DNA of 53,099 nucleotides from Candidatus Omnitrophota bacterium (GTDB lineage: Bacteria > Omnitrophota > Gorgyraeia > Aquiviventales > Aquiviventaceae): contig JAHFGX010000004.1 of assembly GCA_023247215.1 (NCBI GenBank), forward strand, positions 1-53,099. The letters are read 5' to 3'. Each line of letters opens with the position of its first letter. Position 1 is the stretch's first letter. This document shows positions 1 through 8,548 of the stretch, piece after piece. The position numbers and the translations under genes were made by a program. Under the pieces are notes generated by a model, which was given only the letters and a program-made list of their open reading frames with translations, had not been told where the DNA came from and did not search any database.

Positions 1-3000
1 CATTCCTCTTCTTTGGTGAGCTGGCCGGCTGCATCGTAGAAGAAACGGCGTTTGGCGACGACGGCGCCGGCGGCATCCAGCGTTTGCGTCAGGCTTGGCG
101 TGGCGAGCACCCACGCGGCGATATCGTAGGTGAAGGTGGTCGTCGCGGCGCGCTCGTCCCCGGACACGGCGACCTCGCCGTCGTCGTCGGCGCGGACGAC
201 GTTGCCGTACTGGTCGTAGCTCAGGCGGCTGCGGGTTTGGCGGAAGGTGTCGTCGCCGTCGTAGACAACACTGTCGGTCTGATCGAGCCGGGTGAAGTGG
301 ACACCGGGGTACGGCTCGGTGCAGCTCCAGGTGTTGGCGGTCTTGGCGTAGAGGCGGCCGGCGCTGTCGCGGACTTCCACGCCAAGAGGCCGGCCCTTGG
401 TGTGAAGGGTTTGGGAGAAGGTCGTGGCGGTGGTCGTGCCGGCGGCATCCGCCACCGTCGCGGTCTGGAAGCCGCGGAATTCGCCCGTCGCTTCGTCATA
501 CAGCCCGCCGGCGTATCGGTAGGACGTGGCATAGGCGTGACCCAGCCCGTCCGAGATGCCAACCTGCGTGACCACCGGCAGCGAGAACGGCAGGAACGCG
601 TTGGCGAAATCCGTCGAGGGCGCATAGGTGAGGGACGTGGCCCCGCCGATGCCGTTGAGCAGCGACGCCAGCAAATCCGGTTGCGCGCCGAGGGCGTACG
701 CGATCTGCGCCGCGCCGGAGACGGCGTTGAACACGCCGAAGCCGCTGAGCCCGTTGCCGCGGAAATCGCCGACTTGCAGGGTGTCATCGGCGCTGCGAAG
801 GCCGAAGGGCCGGTCGCTCAGCAGCGTGACGGGGGCGCTGAAGCCGCGGCCGGTGGAATGCGCCACCACGATCGTGCCGGCGGCCTTGTCGTAGTAGAGC
901 ACGTCCGTCAGGCCGTCGCCGTTGATGTCGGCGGACGTCACCGCCTGCCCGCTGCCGAATCCGGTGATCCACGCGCCGGCTTGCGGCGCCAGATGCGCGC
1001 CGTCGGACAACGCGACGCTGACCGCGCCGCCCGAGGCTGATGCCGCGTCGGTCACGCCATCGCCGTTGAAGTCGCCGGTCAGCGGGGCGGCGCCGCTGCC
1101 GAAACCGGACAACCACGTCGTCACGCTGCCGAAGCTGCCGCCGGTCGAGAGAGCCACCGTCCAGGTGCCGCCGGAGAACGTCCCCACATCCAGAAACTGA
1201 TCCCCGTTGAAATCCCCCATGAACGGCGTCTGCCCGGCCCCGAACCCGCTGTGCCACGTGGCGGGCGGGGCCAAGCCGGTGCCGGTGGAGCGCGCCACCT
1301 GCCAGAGGCCTGTGGCGGCGTTCCACAGGATCACATCCGCGCGGCCATCGCGGTCAGCGTCGCCGGCCAAGGGCACGGTGTCCGCCGACAGAGTGGCGCT
1401 CAACCAGGCGCGCCGCTGGCTGAAGCCGTTGACCGAGTTGATGGCCACGTCCCACCGATTGGCGACCGGCTCCACGTGAGCCAGGTCGGTGAGGCCGTCG
1501 CCGTTGAAATCGGCGCTCAGGCTCATCGGGGTGAACTGCGAGCGGTTCATCGCATCCACCTGGCCGGCCAGATTGGAGGGGACGGACAGCGAAAACCCGC
1601 CGGTTTCGTTGTAGGCGGTGAGGGCGATAGTCGTCCAACCGGGGCTCAGCGGCACCTGGGTGCCGGAGGCCGGCGACCAGGCGCTGCCGCCCGGGGAAAC
1701 GTAAAAAACGTCGGCGCGTCCGCCCGCGCTCATGCCTGAGAGGGACACGGTCTTGGAGACGGCGCTGTAGACCCAAGTGATGGCCAGCAGGTGGCTGTCT
1801 TGCGGGCCGCTGGCGGTGAGGTTGCCGTTCGCATCAATGGACCAACTGATCCCGTTGAGGCTGCCGGTCCGGATCAATTGCGGCGCGCTCCATCCCACGC
1901 TGGGGATCGCGGCGGAGCGCGGCTCGTCGTGGCACTCTTTCCAGAAGAGCCGCCGCTGGCAGACTTTTTCGCTCCACGTCTTCACCCCAGGCTCCCAACT
2001 GCCGGAGGGCCACAGCCGCTGGTCGTTGCCGCCATCGTCCCGTGGAAACAGGTTGCCCGCATGGACCTGCATCTGCCAATCGTGCCCGCCGGAGGACAGC
2101 GTCGGCACGCAGTTTTGGCACCGCATGTAGCTCGGCGGATCCTGGCTGTAGGTCAGGGTGATAGGTGGCAGGCTGGTGGCGCCGTCCGTGCCGAACTGGG
2201 TCAGGCTCGTCAACAACGAGCGGCCGGTGCGCGCGCTGAGGGTATAGGCCAGCTGATACCGGCGCGCCAGCGACAGCGATCCGCCGACGGTAGCCTTCAC
2301 GTCGATGGTTTTCAGGCGCTTCGCCGTCATGACGGAAAATCCGCTGCGATAGCTCAGCTCCGCATCCGGCCGGCTTTCCAAGGTGAAATCCACTTGGTTG
2401 GACGGCGCCAGGCCGGTGGGCTCATGGCCGGTGTAGCGGATCTGCGAAAGATAGAGCTGCCCCTGGTCTGCGGCGTACGACAGCAGCAGCGTATTCCCGC
2501 GAAGGTCAATCACCTTGTCCAGGGCCCAGCGGAAGACTTTCCCCGCGGATTGAATCTGCGAAGCCGCGGTCTGGCCGAAGAGATAGCGCGTGCCCGATTT
2601 ATCGCGGACTTCCCAACCGGAGGCGCCTTTGGATTCCACGCGCAGGAACAACCCTTCGTCTTTCGCGCGGTACGTCCCGTCCGGAATCCGCACGAGATCG
2701 GAGCTCACCCCCTGGAACATGAACGCGAACGTATCCGAGCTGTCGTACTTGGGCACCCCGTTTTTGGTGCTGCGCTCGATATAGCCCGCGTCCAGGCTCC
2801 AGCCCACACCAAGCCATCCGTTGCGTCCAGAGGAGGCGTACGCCAGCGCCAGGCTCGGCTGCAATCCCTTTCGCCCCGGCGGCACGGCAATGGGCAGCGA
2901 GGTCGTGGCGCGCCCGGTGAAGAGGTCCGGCTGGAAGCTTTGAACGGCGGAGACCGACGGGGGCGGAGCTGAGCCGGCGGAGGCGGTGGCCGAGCCCAAA

Positions 3001-3107
3001 CTGGCGGCGTCGGCCTGCGGCGGGAACACAAGCTGGCTGGCGACCACCGCGAGGGCCGTCGTTCCGGCCAGCACTCGTCGAAAACACGGCACAGCAGCTC
3101 GTAGCAT
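1..3107 (-). CDS. Secreted SpvB-like / FG-GAP (VCBS) / RHS-repeat protein, C-terminus truncated by left window edge
   Basis: Manual minus-strand translation from ATG at 3107 (GGAGG upstream) is open to base 1: MLRAAVPCFRRVLAGTTALAVVASQLVFPPQADAAS..., SpvB-like N-terminus (FTGRATTSLPIAVPPGRKGLQPSLALAYASSGRNGWLGVGWSL), repeated D-F-NGDG-D calcium-loop motifs, RHS-like YDAAGQL at the edge. Absent from the ORF track because it has no stop in the window. Alternative in-frame start 3137. Confidence 0.9.
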   Translation of the reverse strand, partial: MLRAAVPCFRRVLAGTTALAVVASQLVFPPQADAASLGSATASAGSAPPPSVSAVQSFQPDLFTGRATTSLPIAVPPGRKGLQPSLALAYASSGRNGWLGVGWSLDAGYIERSTKNGVPKYDSSDTFAFMFQGVSSDLVRIPDGTYRAKDEGLFLRVESKGASGWEVRDKSGTRYLFGQTAASQIQSAGKVFRWALDKVIDLRGNTLLLSYAADQGQLYLSQIRYTGHEPTGLAPSNQVDFTLESRPDAELSYRSGFSVMTAKRLKTIDVKATVGGSLSLARRYQLAYTLSARTGRSLLTSLTQFGTDGATSLPPITLTYSQDPPSYMRCQNCVPTLSSGGHDWQMQVHAGNLFPRDDGGNDQRLWPSGSWEPGVKTWSEKVCQRRLFWKECHDEPRSAAIPSVGWSAPQLIRTGSLNGISWSIDANGNLTASGPQDSHLLAITWVYSAVSKTVSLSGMSAGGRADVFYVSPGGSAWSPASGTQVPLSPGWTTIALTAYNETGGFSLSVPSNLAGQVDAMNRSQFTPMSLSADFNGDGLTDLAHVEPVANRWDVAINSVNGFSQRRAWLSATLSADTVPLAGDADRDGRADVILWNAATGLWQVARSTGTGLAPPATWHSGFGAGQTPFMGDFNGDQFLDVGTFSGGTWTVALSTGGSFGSVTTWLSGFGSGAAPLTGDFNGDGVTDAASASGGAVSVALSDGAHLAPQAGAWITGFGSGQAVTSADINGDGLTDVLYYDKAAGTIVVAHSTGRGFSAPVTLLSDRPFGLRSADDTLQVGDFRGNGLSGFGVFNAVSGAAQIAYALGAQPDLLASLLNGIGGATSLTYAPSTDFANAFLPFSLPVVTQVGISDGLGHAYATSYRYAGGLYDEATGEFRGFQTATVADAAGTTTATTFSQTLHTKGRPLGVEVRDSAGRLYAKTANTWSCTEPYPGVHFTRLDQTDSVVYDGDDTFRQTRSRLSYDQYGNVVRADDDGEVAVSGDERAATTTFTYDIAAWVLATPSLTQTLDAAGAVVAKRRFFYDAAGQLTKEEE
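760..1520 (-). repeat. Tandem FG-GAP/VCBS-type repeats inside the RHS protein
   Basis: Motifs DFNGDGLTD, DADRDGRAD, DFNGDQFLD, DFNGDGVTD, DINGDGLTD, DFRGNGLSG in regular spacing. Confidence 0.8.
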
Positions 3108-3188
3108 CAGGGCCTCCGTCTGGGCGCAGGGGTTCATCGGGGTTCCTGTCTAGCCCTATCACCCGGCCCCGGATGCTGTCAAGATAAA

Positions 3189-3205
3189 TTTTCACTATAT
3201 GAAAA
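3189..3205. promoter_or_regulatory. Candidate operator A: TTTTCA-CTATA-TGAAAA
   Basis: Perfect 6-bp inverted repeat, 5-bp spacer; 6 nt from TTGACA (minus, 3182-3177) of the RHS gene and 6 nt from TTGATA on the plus side. Confidence 0.65.
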
Positions 3206-3252
3206 ATATAATTGATAGATAAGAAAACGTTTTGACTGGTGGCTGCGGAACG

Positions 3253-3624
3253 CTAGGGGCGAGAAGTGCTAATAGCGCTAGCGACGACGCGGAGGACGTG
3301 CTCGCGCTCGAAGGGCTTCGGCAAATACTCGACGATGCCGAGATTGGTGGCGGCCTTGGCGACGCCGACGCTCTGGTAGGCCGTCAAGACCACGATAGGG
3401 AGATGGATGCCCTCGGCCTTGAGGCGTCGCATCACCTCAAACCCGTCCAGCTTGGGCATCTTCAGGTCCAGCACCAGCAGGTCAAACCGTCCCTGCCGCA
3501 GCTTCTCCAGCGCTTCCTGGCCGTCTTTCGCATACTCCAGATCGTACAGGCCGGCCAAGATCAGCGTGACGGATTCGCGAATCCCCTCTTCGTCATCCGC
3601 CACCAGCACGCGAGGACGTTCCAT
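3253..3624 (-). CDS. Stand-alone response regulator receiver domain
   Basis: MERPRVLVADDEEGIRESVTLILAG...LLVLDLKMPKLDGFEVMRRL...VVLTAY...EYLPKPF; no output domain. Start placed at internal ATG 3624. Confidence 0.9.
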   Translation of the reverse strand: MERPRVLVADDEEGIRESVTLILAGLYDLEYAKDGQEALEKLRQGRFDLLVLDLKMPKLDGFEVMRRLKAEGIHLPIVVLTAYQSVGVAKAATNLGIVEYLPKPFEREHVLRVVASAISTSRP

Positions 3625-3722
3625 GGCATCCTTCCTGCGCCGCTGCGAGGGCGCGCTGCGTTCGGCTTGCTTCCCAGAGATGATGAGGAGATCATGCTCG
3701 CCATTGGCCAGCTCACGGAGTA

Positions 3723-4376
3723 TCAGAGAGCCGGCGGCGTGCTCACGGCAATGCATCGGGCAGCCTTCGTCCCCGCGTTGCGCAGCAGGTGCGGCAGCGA
3801 CGCGTCAAAGTAGAGCGCGCTGCCCCGCTTCAGCTGGTGGGCCTCCGAACCCACCCTCGCCTCCAACGATCCCTCCAGGACGTAGATGAACTTCTCCGTG
3901 CCGGCGCGGGCCTCTTCTTCATGCGTCGTCCCGCCCGGCTCCACGGTAATCAGCACGGGCATGAGCTTGCGCCTGAGCACATCGGCCGTGAGCATGGCGA
4001 TGGTGGATTTGCCGGTCTGGTGGACGTACACGTCCGTCCGCCCGGCCGGCGTTTGCAGGACCGCGGCCTTGGCCGGGGACGTTTCCAGTCCGGCGTAGAG
4101 CTCCGTGAGCTTCACGCCCAGCGCCCGCGCGAGCTTCAAATGTGATTCCAGGGTGCCGGTCATCCGGCCCGTTTCAATGCGAGAGATGGTGGCCGCATCC
4201 ACCCCGGAGGTCTTGGTCAGCTCAAGCAGGCGCAAGCCTTGCGACTTGCGGAGGGACCGCAGACGGGCGCCGATGGTCTTGGCCAGCGCCGCGCCGACGG
4301 CCCGGGACTTGGCCGGCAAGCTTGGCGTGCTTCTCTTGCCTTTCCTGATAGATGGAGAGACGACCGCCGTCGTCAT
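3723..4376 (-). CDS. XRE-family HTH transcriptional regulator with C-terminal cupin domain
   Basis: LRSLRKSQGLRLLELTKTSGVDAATISRIETGRMTGTLESHLKLARALGVKL (HTH_3) plus cupin EPGGTTHEEE...GTEKFIYVLEGSLEARVG...LKRGSALYFDASLPHLLRN. Confidence 0.9.
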   Translation of the reverse strand: MTTAVVSPSIRKGKRSTPSLPAKSRAVGAALAKTIGARLRSLRKSQGLRLLELTKTSGVDAATISRIETGRMTGTLESHLKLARALGVKLTELYAGLETSPAKAAVLQTPAGRTDVYVHQTGKSTIAMLTADVLRRKLMPVLITVEPGGTTHEEEARAGTEKFIYVLEGSLEARVGSEAHQLKRGSALYFDASLPHLLRNAGTKAARCIAVSTPPAL

Positions 4377-4455
4377 GCGTCGCGTGCTCCTTCTCGGTTG
4401 GATGGCGGAACGACCCCGTTAGTGTGGCAGAGCGATGGCGTCTCGTCAATAAAAA

Positions 4456-4472
4456 TTTTCACTATGTGAAAA
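4456..4472. promoter_or_regulatory. Candidate operator B: TTTTCA-CTATG-TGAAAA
   Basis: Perfect 6-bp dyad; 6 nt from TTGACA (plus, 4479-4484) and 6 nt from TTGACG (minus, 4449-4444). Confidence 0.65.
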
Positions 4473-4503
4473 AATAACTTGACAGGAAGCCGGGGGGATG
4501 ATA

Positions 4504-4518
4504 TTTCATAAAATGAAA
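4504..4518. promoter_or_regulatory. Candidate operator C: TTTCA-TAAAA-TGAAA
   Basis: 5-bp dyad with the same spacing, overlapping the presumed -10/+1 region of the gene at 4520. Confidence 0.55.
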
Positions 4519-4519
4519 A

Positions 4520-6145
4520 ATGTATTTGATGGATAAGAAATCTCTGGACCGCCCCCCTTCCCCGGCGTTGCTCATGCTGGCGTTCTTGAGCCTGGCTGGA
4601 GCTGAATGGCGCCCGGCCAGCGCGTCCTTGGAGGAAACGCGGCTGCGGCTGGTGGCGGCGCACCCGCACCAGCCCCGGCGGCTCTTGACCGCCTCCGACC
4701 AGGCGCTCTACGCCAGTGAAGATGGAGGGCAATCGTGGAGCGTCTGCTTGCGGGCGCCGCACGCCGCCCGGTTCACCAGCCTGGCCCTGGACCCATTGAA
4801 CATCCACCGCCTCGCCGCCGCCACCACGAATGGCCTGTATCTCTCGACCAATGGCGGCCGGCGCTGGCAGCGCGTGTTCCGCGGCCCAGGCGGCCAGTCG
4901 CAGTGCCAGGTCGCGCTCTTCCATCCAGCCCGGCGCGATGAGCTGCTGGCCGGAACCGCCGCGGGATTGTTTGTCAGCCGGGATGGCGGGCGGTCGTGGG
5001 GGCAAACCGGCGGGCTGCCGGCCCAGCGCTCCATCCTGGCGCTGGCCATCTCTCCACGAGCGGCGACCCGCCTCTACGTCCTGACGGACAGCGGGCTCGT
5101 CGTCAGCGAGGATGAGACGCATCTCCGATGGAAACAACTCGGGACGATTCCGCAACGATCTCCGGCCTCTGAAGAGAGCCCGGAGGATGCTGAAGAGGCG
5201 CCCCAGGAGCCGGAGGCCGCTTTAGCGCCGGCATTCACCAGCCTGAGCGTGGACCCCCGCGATCCGCAGCGCCTGTATGCCGGCACGCCGGAAGGATTGT
5301 GGTTCAGCACCGACGGCGGCATGGCGTGGCGCGCCGCCAACCGAGTGGGCGTTGGCAGTGCTGCGATCCAGCATCTGCTGCTGCAGGCGCATTCGCCAAC
5401 CAGCGTGTATGTCGCCACCGCTGACGGGATCGCCCGCTACCGGCCGGAATCAGAGCAGTGGGACACCGTGACCGCAGGGCTTCCCACCTTGCGCGCCTGG
5501 CATCTGGCCTCCACCGGCACTTATTTGCTGGCAGCCACCGACGCCGGCCTCTATCAGCTTGACCTCGCCCAGGAACAACTGGACCAGGGCAGTTGGCCGG
5601 AGGCGCGCGACCTCTTGAACGATTTTCCCCAGGAGCCAACGATCAGCCAGACGCAACAGGCCGCCATTGCCTATGCCGATGTGGCGTCGGAGAAGATCGC
5701 GCGCTGGCGGCGGCAAGCGGCGCTGCGCGCGCTGCTGCCCACGGTGAGCCTCGGTTACAACCGGGACCAGGACACCTATATCGCCAGCTCCGTCACCACC
5801 ACAGGCACCCGCGTCTTTCAAACCGACGACCCCTCGAACGGCACGGATCTGCGGGTCGGATGGGACCTGGGAGATCTGATCTGGAACGGCGATCAGACCT
5901 CCATTGACGTGCGCTCGCGGCTGATGGTGCAGTTGCGCGACGACGTGCTGGATGATGTGACGCGCGCCTATTTCGAGCGGCGGCGCATCGAGGTGGCGCT
6001 GCTGACGGATCCGCCCAGCGACCCGAAAGCGCAGGTGGACCAGGAGCTGCGGCTGCAGGAGCTGACGGCGCGGCTGGACGCGCTGACCGGCGGATGGTTT
6101 TCGGAGCACATCAACGGAGGAGGGATGCATGGCACTCGCCAGTGA
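4520..6145 (+). CDS. Secreted BNR/YCF48-like beta-propeller protein with C-terminal outer-membrane-protein-like region
   Basis: Repeated LYASEDGGQSW / LYLSTNGGRRW / LFVSRDGGRSW / LWFSTDGGMAW motifs; C-terminal EKIARWRRQAALRALLPTVSLGYNRD...LDDVTRAYFERRRIEVALL. N-terminal start uncertain (no clear SD). Confidence 0.8.
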   Translation: MYLMDKKSLDRPPSPALLMLAFLSLAGAEWRPASASLEETRLRLVAAHPHQPRRLLTASDQALYASEDGGQSWSVCLRAPHAARFTSLALDPLNIHRLAAATTNGLYLSTNGGRRWQRVFRGPGGQSQCQVALFHPARRDELLAGTAAGLFVSRDGGRSWGQTGGLPAQRSILALAISPRAATRLYVLTDSGLVVSEDETHLRWKQLGTIPQRSPASEESPEDAEEAPQEPEAALAPAFTSLSVDPRDPQRLYAGTPEGLWFSTDGGMAWRAANRVGVGSAAIQHLLLQAHSPTSVYVATADGIARYRPESEQWDTVTAGLPTLRAWHLASTGTYLLAATDAGLYQLDLAQEQLDQGSWPEARDLLNDFPQEPTISQTQQAAIAYADVASEKIARWRRQAALRALLPTVSLGYNRDQDTYIASSVTTTGTRVFQTDDPSNGTDLRVGWDLGDLIWNGDQTSIDVRSRLMVQLRDDVLDDVTRAYFERRRIEVALLTDPPSDPKAQVDQELRLQELTARLDALTGGWFSEHINGGGMHGTRQ

Positions 6146-6422
6146 CATGGGATTAGCGGTGAAGCGGGTCACGCGGCTCAATGGAGAAGGCACCATCAAG
6201 GCGTTTTGCGACGTGGCGGTCGGCGAGGCGTTCTTGATCCGCGGGGTGAAGGTCGTGGATGGCAAGCGCGGCCTGTTCGTGAGCACCCCGCGCGAGCAAG
6301 GCAAGAACGGCCTCTGGTACGACACGGTCGTGCCGATGACGCCACAGGCGAAACGCCGCCTCTCCGAGATCGTGCTGGAAGCGTATCAAACGGATCCGTT
6401 GGCAACCGCCCCGCGGGGGTGA
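6129..6422 (+). CDS. spoVG: SpoVG family protein
   Basis: VKRVTRLNGEGTIKAFCDVAVGEAFLIRGVKVVDGKRGLFVSTPREQ...RLSEIVLEAY matches the SpoVG signature; GGAGGAGG SD. Confidence 0.8.
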   Translation: MALASDMGLAVKRVTRLNGEGTIKAFCDVAVGEAFLIRGVKVVDGKRGLFVSTPREQGKNGLWYDTVVPMTPQAKRRLSEIVLEAYQTDPLATAPRG

Positions 6423-6427
6423 GATTG

Positions 6428-7294
6428 ATGGGACGAGGCATCGATCGCGGGTGGGTCATCCTGGCCGGAGGCGCGTTCGCGCTGATCGCCGGCACCGCGG
6501 AGGCGGCGGTGGTGCGGCAGCCGCAGTGCACCTCCGGCGGCGGGGCGGTGGGCTCCGGCAACCCGATGCGGGCGCGCACGATCATCGGCGTCGCGATCGG
6601 CGGGGTGGCCCGCTCCGCCACGAGAACGGTGCGCTGCGGCTTTCCCGCCAGCGGCGACACGCAGCCGCCGGCCGTGAGCGCCGTGGCGGCGTCCGGCATC
6701 ACCACGACCAGCGCGCAGATCACCTGGACGACGAATGAGCCCTCCACCTCGCAGGTGGAGTACGGCTCCACCAGTCCCGGCGAGTCTTCGACGCCGGTGG
6801 ACGGAGCGCTGGCCACCACCCACCAGGTCACGCTGACCGGCCTGCCCTCAGGACACACCTGCCACTATCGCGCGGCCTCGCGGGATGCCGCCGGCAACCG
6901 GGCCACCTCCTCCGAGCAGACGTTCGCCACCCCCGCGCCTCCGCCGCCGGACACCACCCCGCCCACCGGGTCAGTCGCGATCAACGCCGGCAGCGCCGCG
7001 ACCAACCAAGCGGCGGCCACGCTGACCCTCTCCGCTACGGATAACTCCGGCAGCGTGTCGTGGGTTAAATGCTCCCAAGACGGCGTCACGTATGCCGCCG
7101 CGCAGGCGTATGCCGCTTCCATCCCGTGGACGTTATCCGGCGGGGACGGCATGAAGACCGTGTATGCCATGTTTGGGGACGCCGCCGGCAACTGGTCCAG
7201 CCCGGCGCAGGACACGATTACGCTGGACCGGACGCCGCCGACGCTGGCGATCACGTCGCCGATAGACGGCGCTGTGTACGGAGGATCTCCATGA
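6428..7294 (+). CDS. Secreted protein with fibronectin type III-like and Ig-like domains
   Basis: ATG at 6428 inside ORF 6206..7294; signal peptide; ITTTSAQITWTTNEPSTSQVEYG...HQVTLTGLPSGHTCHYRAASRDAAGN. Confidence 0.8.
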   Translation: MGRGIDRGWVILAGGAFALIAGTAEAAVVRQPQCTSGGGAVGSGNPMRARTIIGVAIGGVARSATRTVRCGFPASGDTQPPAVSAVAASGITTTSAQITWTTNEPSTSQVEYGSTSPGESSTPVDGALATTHQVTLTGLPSGHTCHYRAASRDAAGNRATSSEQTFATPAPPPPDTTPPTGSVAINAGSAATNQAAATLTLSATDNSGSVSWVKCSQDGVTYAAAQAYAASIPWTLSGGDGMKTVYAMFGDAAGNWSSPAQDTITLDRTPPTLAITSPIDGAVYGGSP

Positions 7295-8532
7295 ACACGC
7301 GCGCCGCGGTCTTTGCCATTGGATGCAGTGTGATCGCGGCTCATGCGCCGGCCTGGGCGCAGTCCGGCAACAGCTCGATGCGCGTCATCGCGGAGCAGAT
7401 AGTGTCCGGCGGCGGCATGGCCGGCTCCGGTCACCCGATCCGAGTGATTGTCGCACTGGGGGAGCCGCTGGGCGGGCGAGCCGCGCGGCCCACGATGAGC
7501 ATTAACCTTGGCGCGGCAGCCGCCTCATCCGCCCCGCGCGGCGGGAGTCAGTTGGTGACGGTCACCGGCACGGTCAATGAGGCGAATACCGCCGTGTCAG
7601 TCAACGGCGTCGCCGCGACATTGAGCGGCACGACGTTTCAAGCGCCAGGGATCCGGCTCCGGGAAGGATTGAATCTGATCACCGCGCTGGCCGCCGATGC
7701 CGCCGGCAACCAGACCACGCGGCAGGTGACGGTGCGCCTCTGCACCCTGCCGCCTCCCTGCCCCACCGTTGGAGCCCTGCCGGACGTGGCTGCCGCCAGC
7801 ACCCAGACGCTGAGCGGCACCAAGACCGCGGGAACGTCGGTCTGGATCAATGGCGTGGAGCGCGTGGCGATGGACTCCTCAACGACTTGGTCCATCGCCA
7901 TGGCGCTGCAGGAAGGCGATAATGTTTTGACGATCGTCACGAAAGACGCGGCCGGGCACGCCAGCGCGACGGTGACGCGCACGATCGTGGTGGACAACCT
8001 CGCGCCGGTGCTCACCCTGGCCCTTCCGGCCGTCACGAATCTCACGCCGCTTGCCGTGAGCGGCACGGTGGACGACCACCTGACGACGGTGGAGATCAAC
8101 GGCGTCCGCGCCGACCGGACCGGCCAGGCCTTCCAGATGAACGTGGCGCTGGCCCTGGGCGCCAACACGCTGACGGTGATCGCCACCAGCCCCATGAACC
8201 TGCGCACGACGCGCACGCTGAGCGTCACGCGCGGCACGCCGCCGGCCATCACGTCCGTTGCGCCGGCCCAAGGCAGCAAGCTCTACACCAACGCCCCGGC
8301 CACCATTTCCGTTGCGGCATCGGATCAGCAACAGGACCCCCTCCAGTACCAAGTGCGGCTGGATGGAGGCGTGCTGGCGGATTGGGCCGGCAGCGCCTCG
8401 CACACCTGGCAGCCGGCGGCGAGCCAGGCGGGCGCTCACACGCTTGAAGTCCGGGCGCGGGACGGCTTCGGCGGGGACGCCGTCGCGCAACGGCAGGTAT
8501 TCGTGCTCCGAAAACCGGTGGTGCCACAATAA
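7291..8532 (+). CDS. Secreted Ig-like repeat protein
   Basis: ATGA overlap with preceding gene; signal peptide MNTRAAVFAIGCSVIAAHAPAWAQ; repeated VTGTVNEANTAVSVNGV / LSGTKTAGTSVWINGV / VSGTVDDHLTTVEINGV modules. Confidence 0.8.
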   Translation: MNTRAAVFAIGCSVIAAHAPAWAQSGNSSMRVIAEQIVSGGGMAGSGHPIRVIVALGEPLGGRAARPTMSINLGAAAASSAPRGGSQLVTVTGTVNEANTAVSVNGVAATLSGTTFQAPGIRLREGLNLITALAADAAGNQTTRQVTVRLCTLPPPCPTVGALPDVAAASTQTLSGTKTAGTSVWINGVERVAMDSSTTWSIAMALQEGDNVLTIVTKDAAGHASATVTRTIVVDNLAPVLTLALPAVTNLTPLAVSGTVDDHLTTVEINGVRADRTGQAFQMNVALALGANTLTVIATSPMNLRTTRTLSVTRGTPPAITSVAPAQGSKLYTNAPATISVAASDQQQDPLQYQVRLDGGVLADWAGSASHTWQPAASQAGAHTLEVRARDGFGGDAVAQRQVFVLRKPVVPQ

Positions 8533-8548
8533 CGACAAGGAGGATGTG

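Noticed and set aside
84-2972. Plus-strand ORFs (84..1040, 1251..1739, 1791..2972) and several minus out-of-frame ORFs
   Set aside because: All are shadows of the open RHS/FG-GAP frame on the minus strand, which has motif support.
3212-3240. Plus-strand TTGATA 6 nt from operator A as a promoter for an antisense RNA over the receiver gene
   Set aside because: -35 geometry matches, but no convincing -10 hexamer at 16-18 nt and no plus-strand ORF; kept only as a note.
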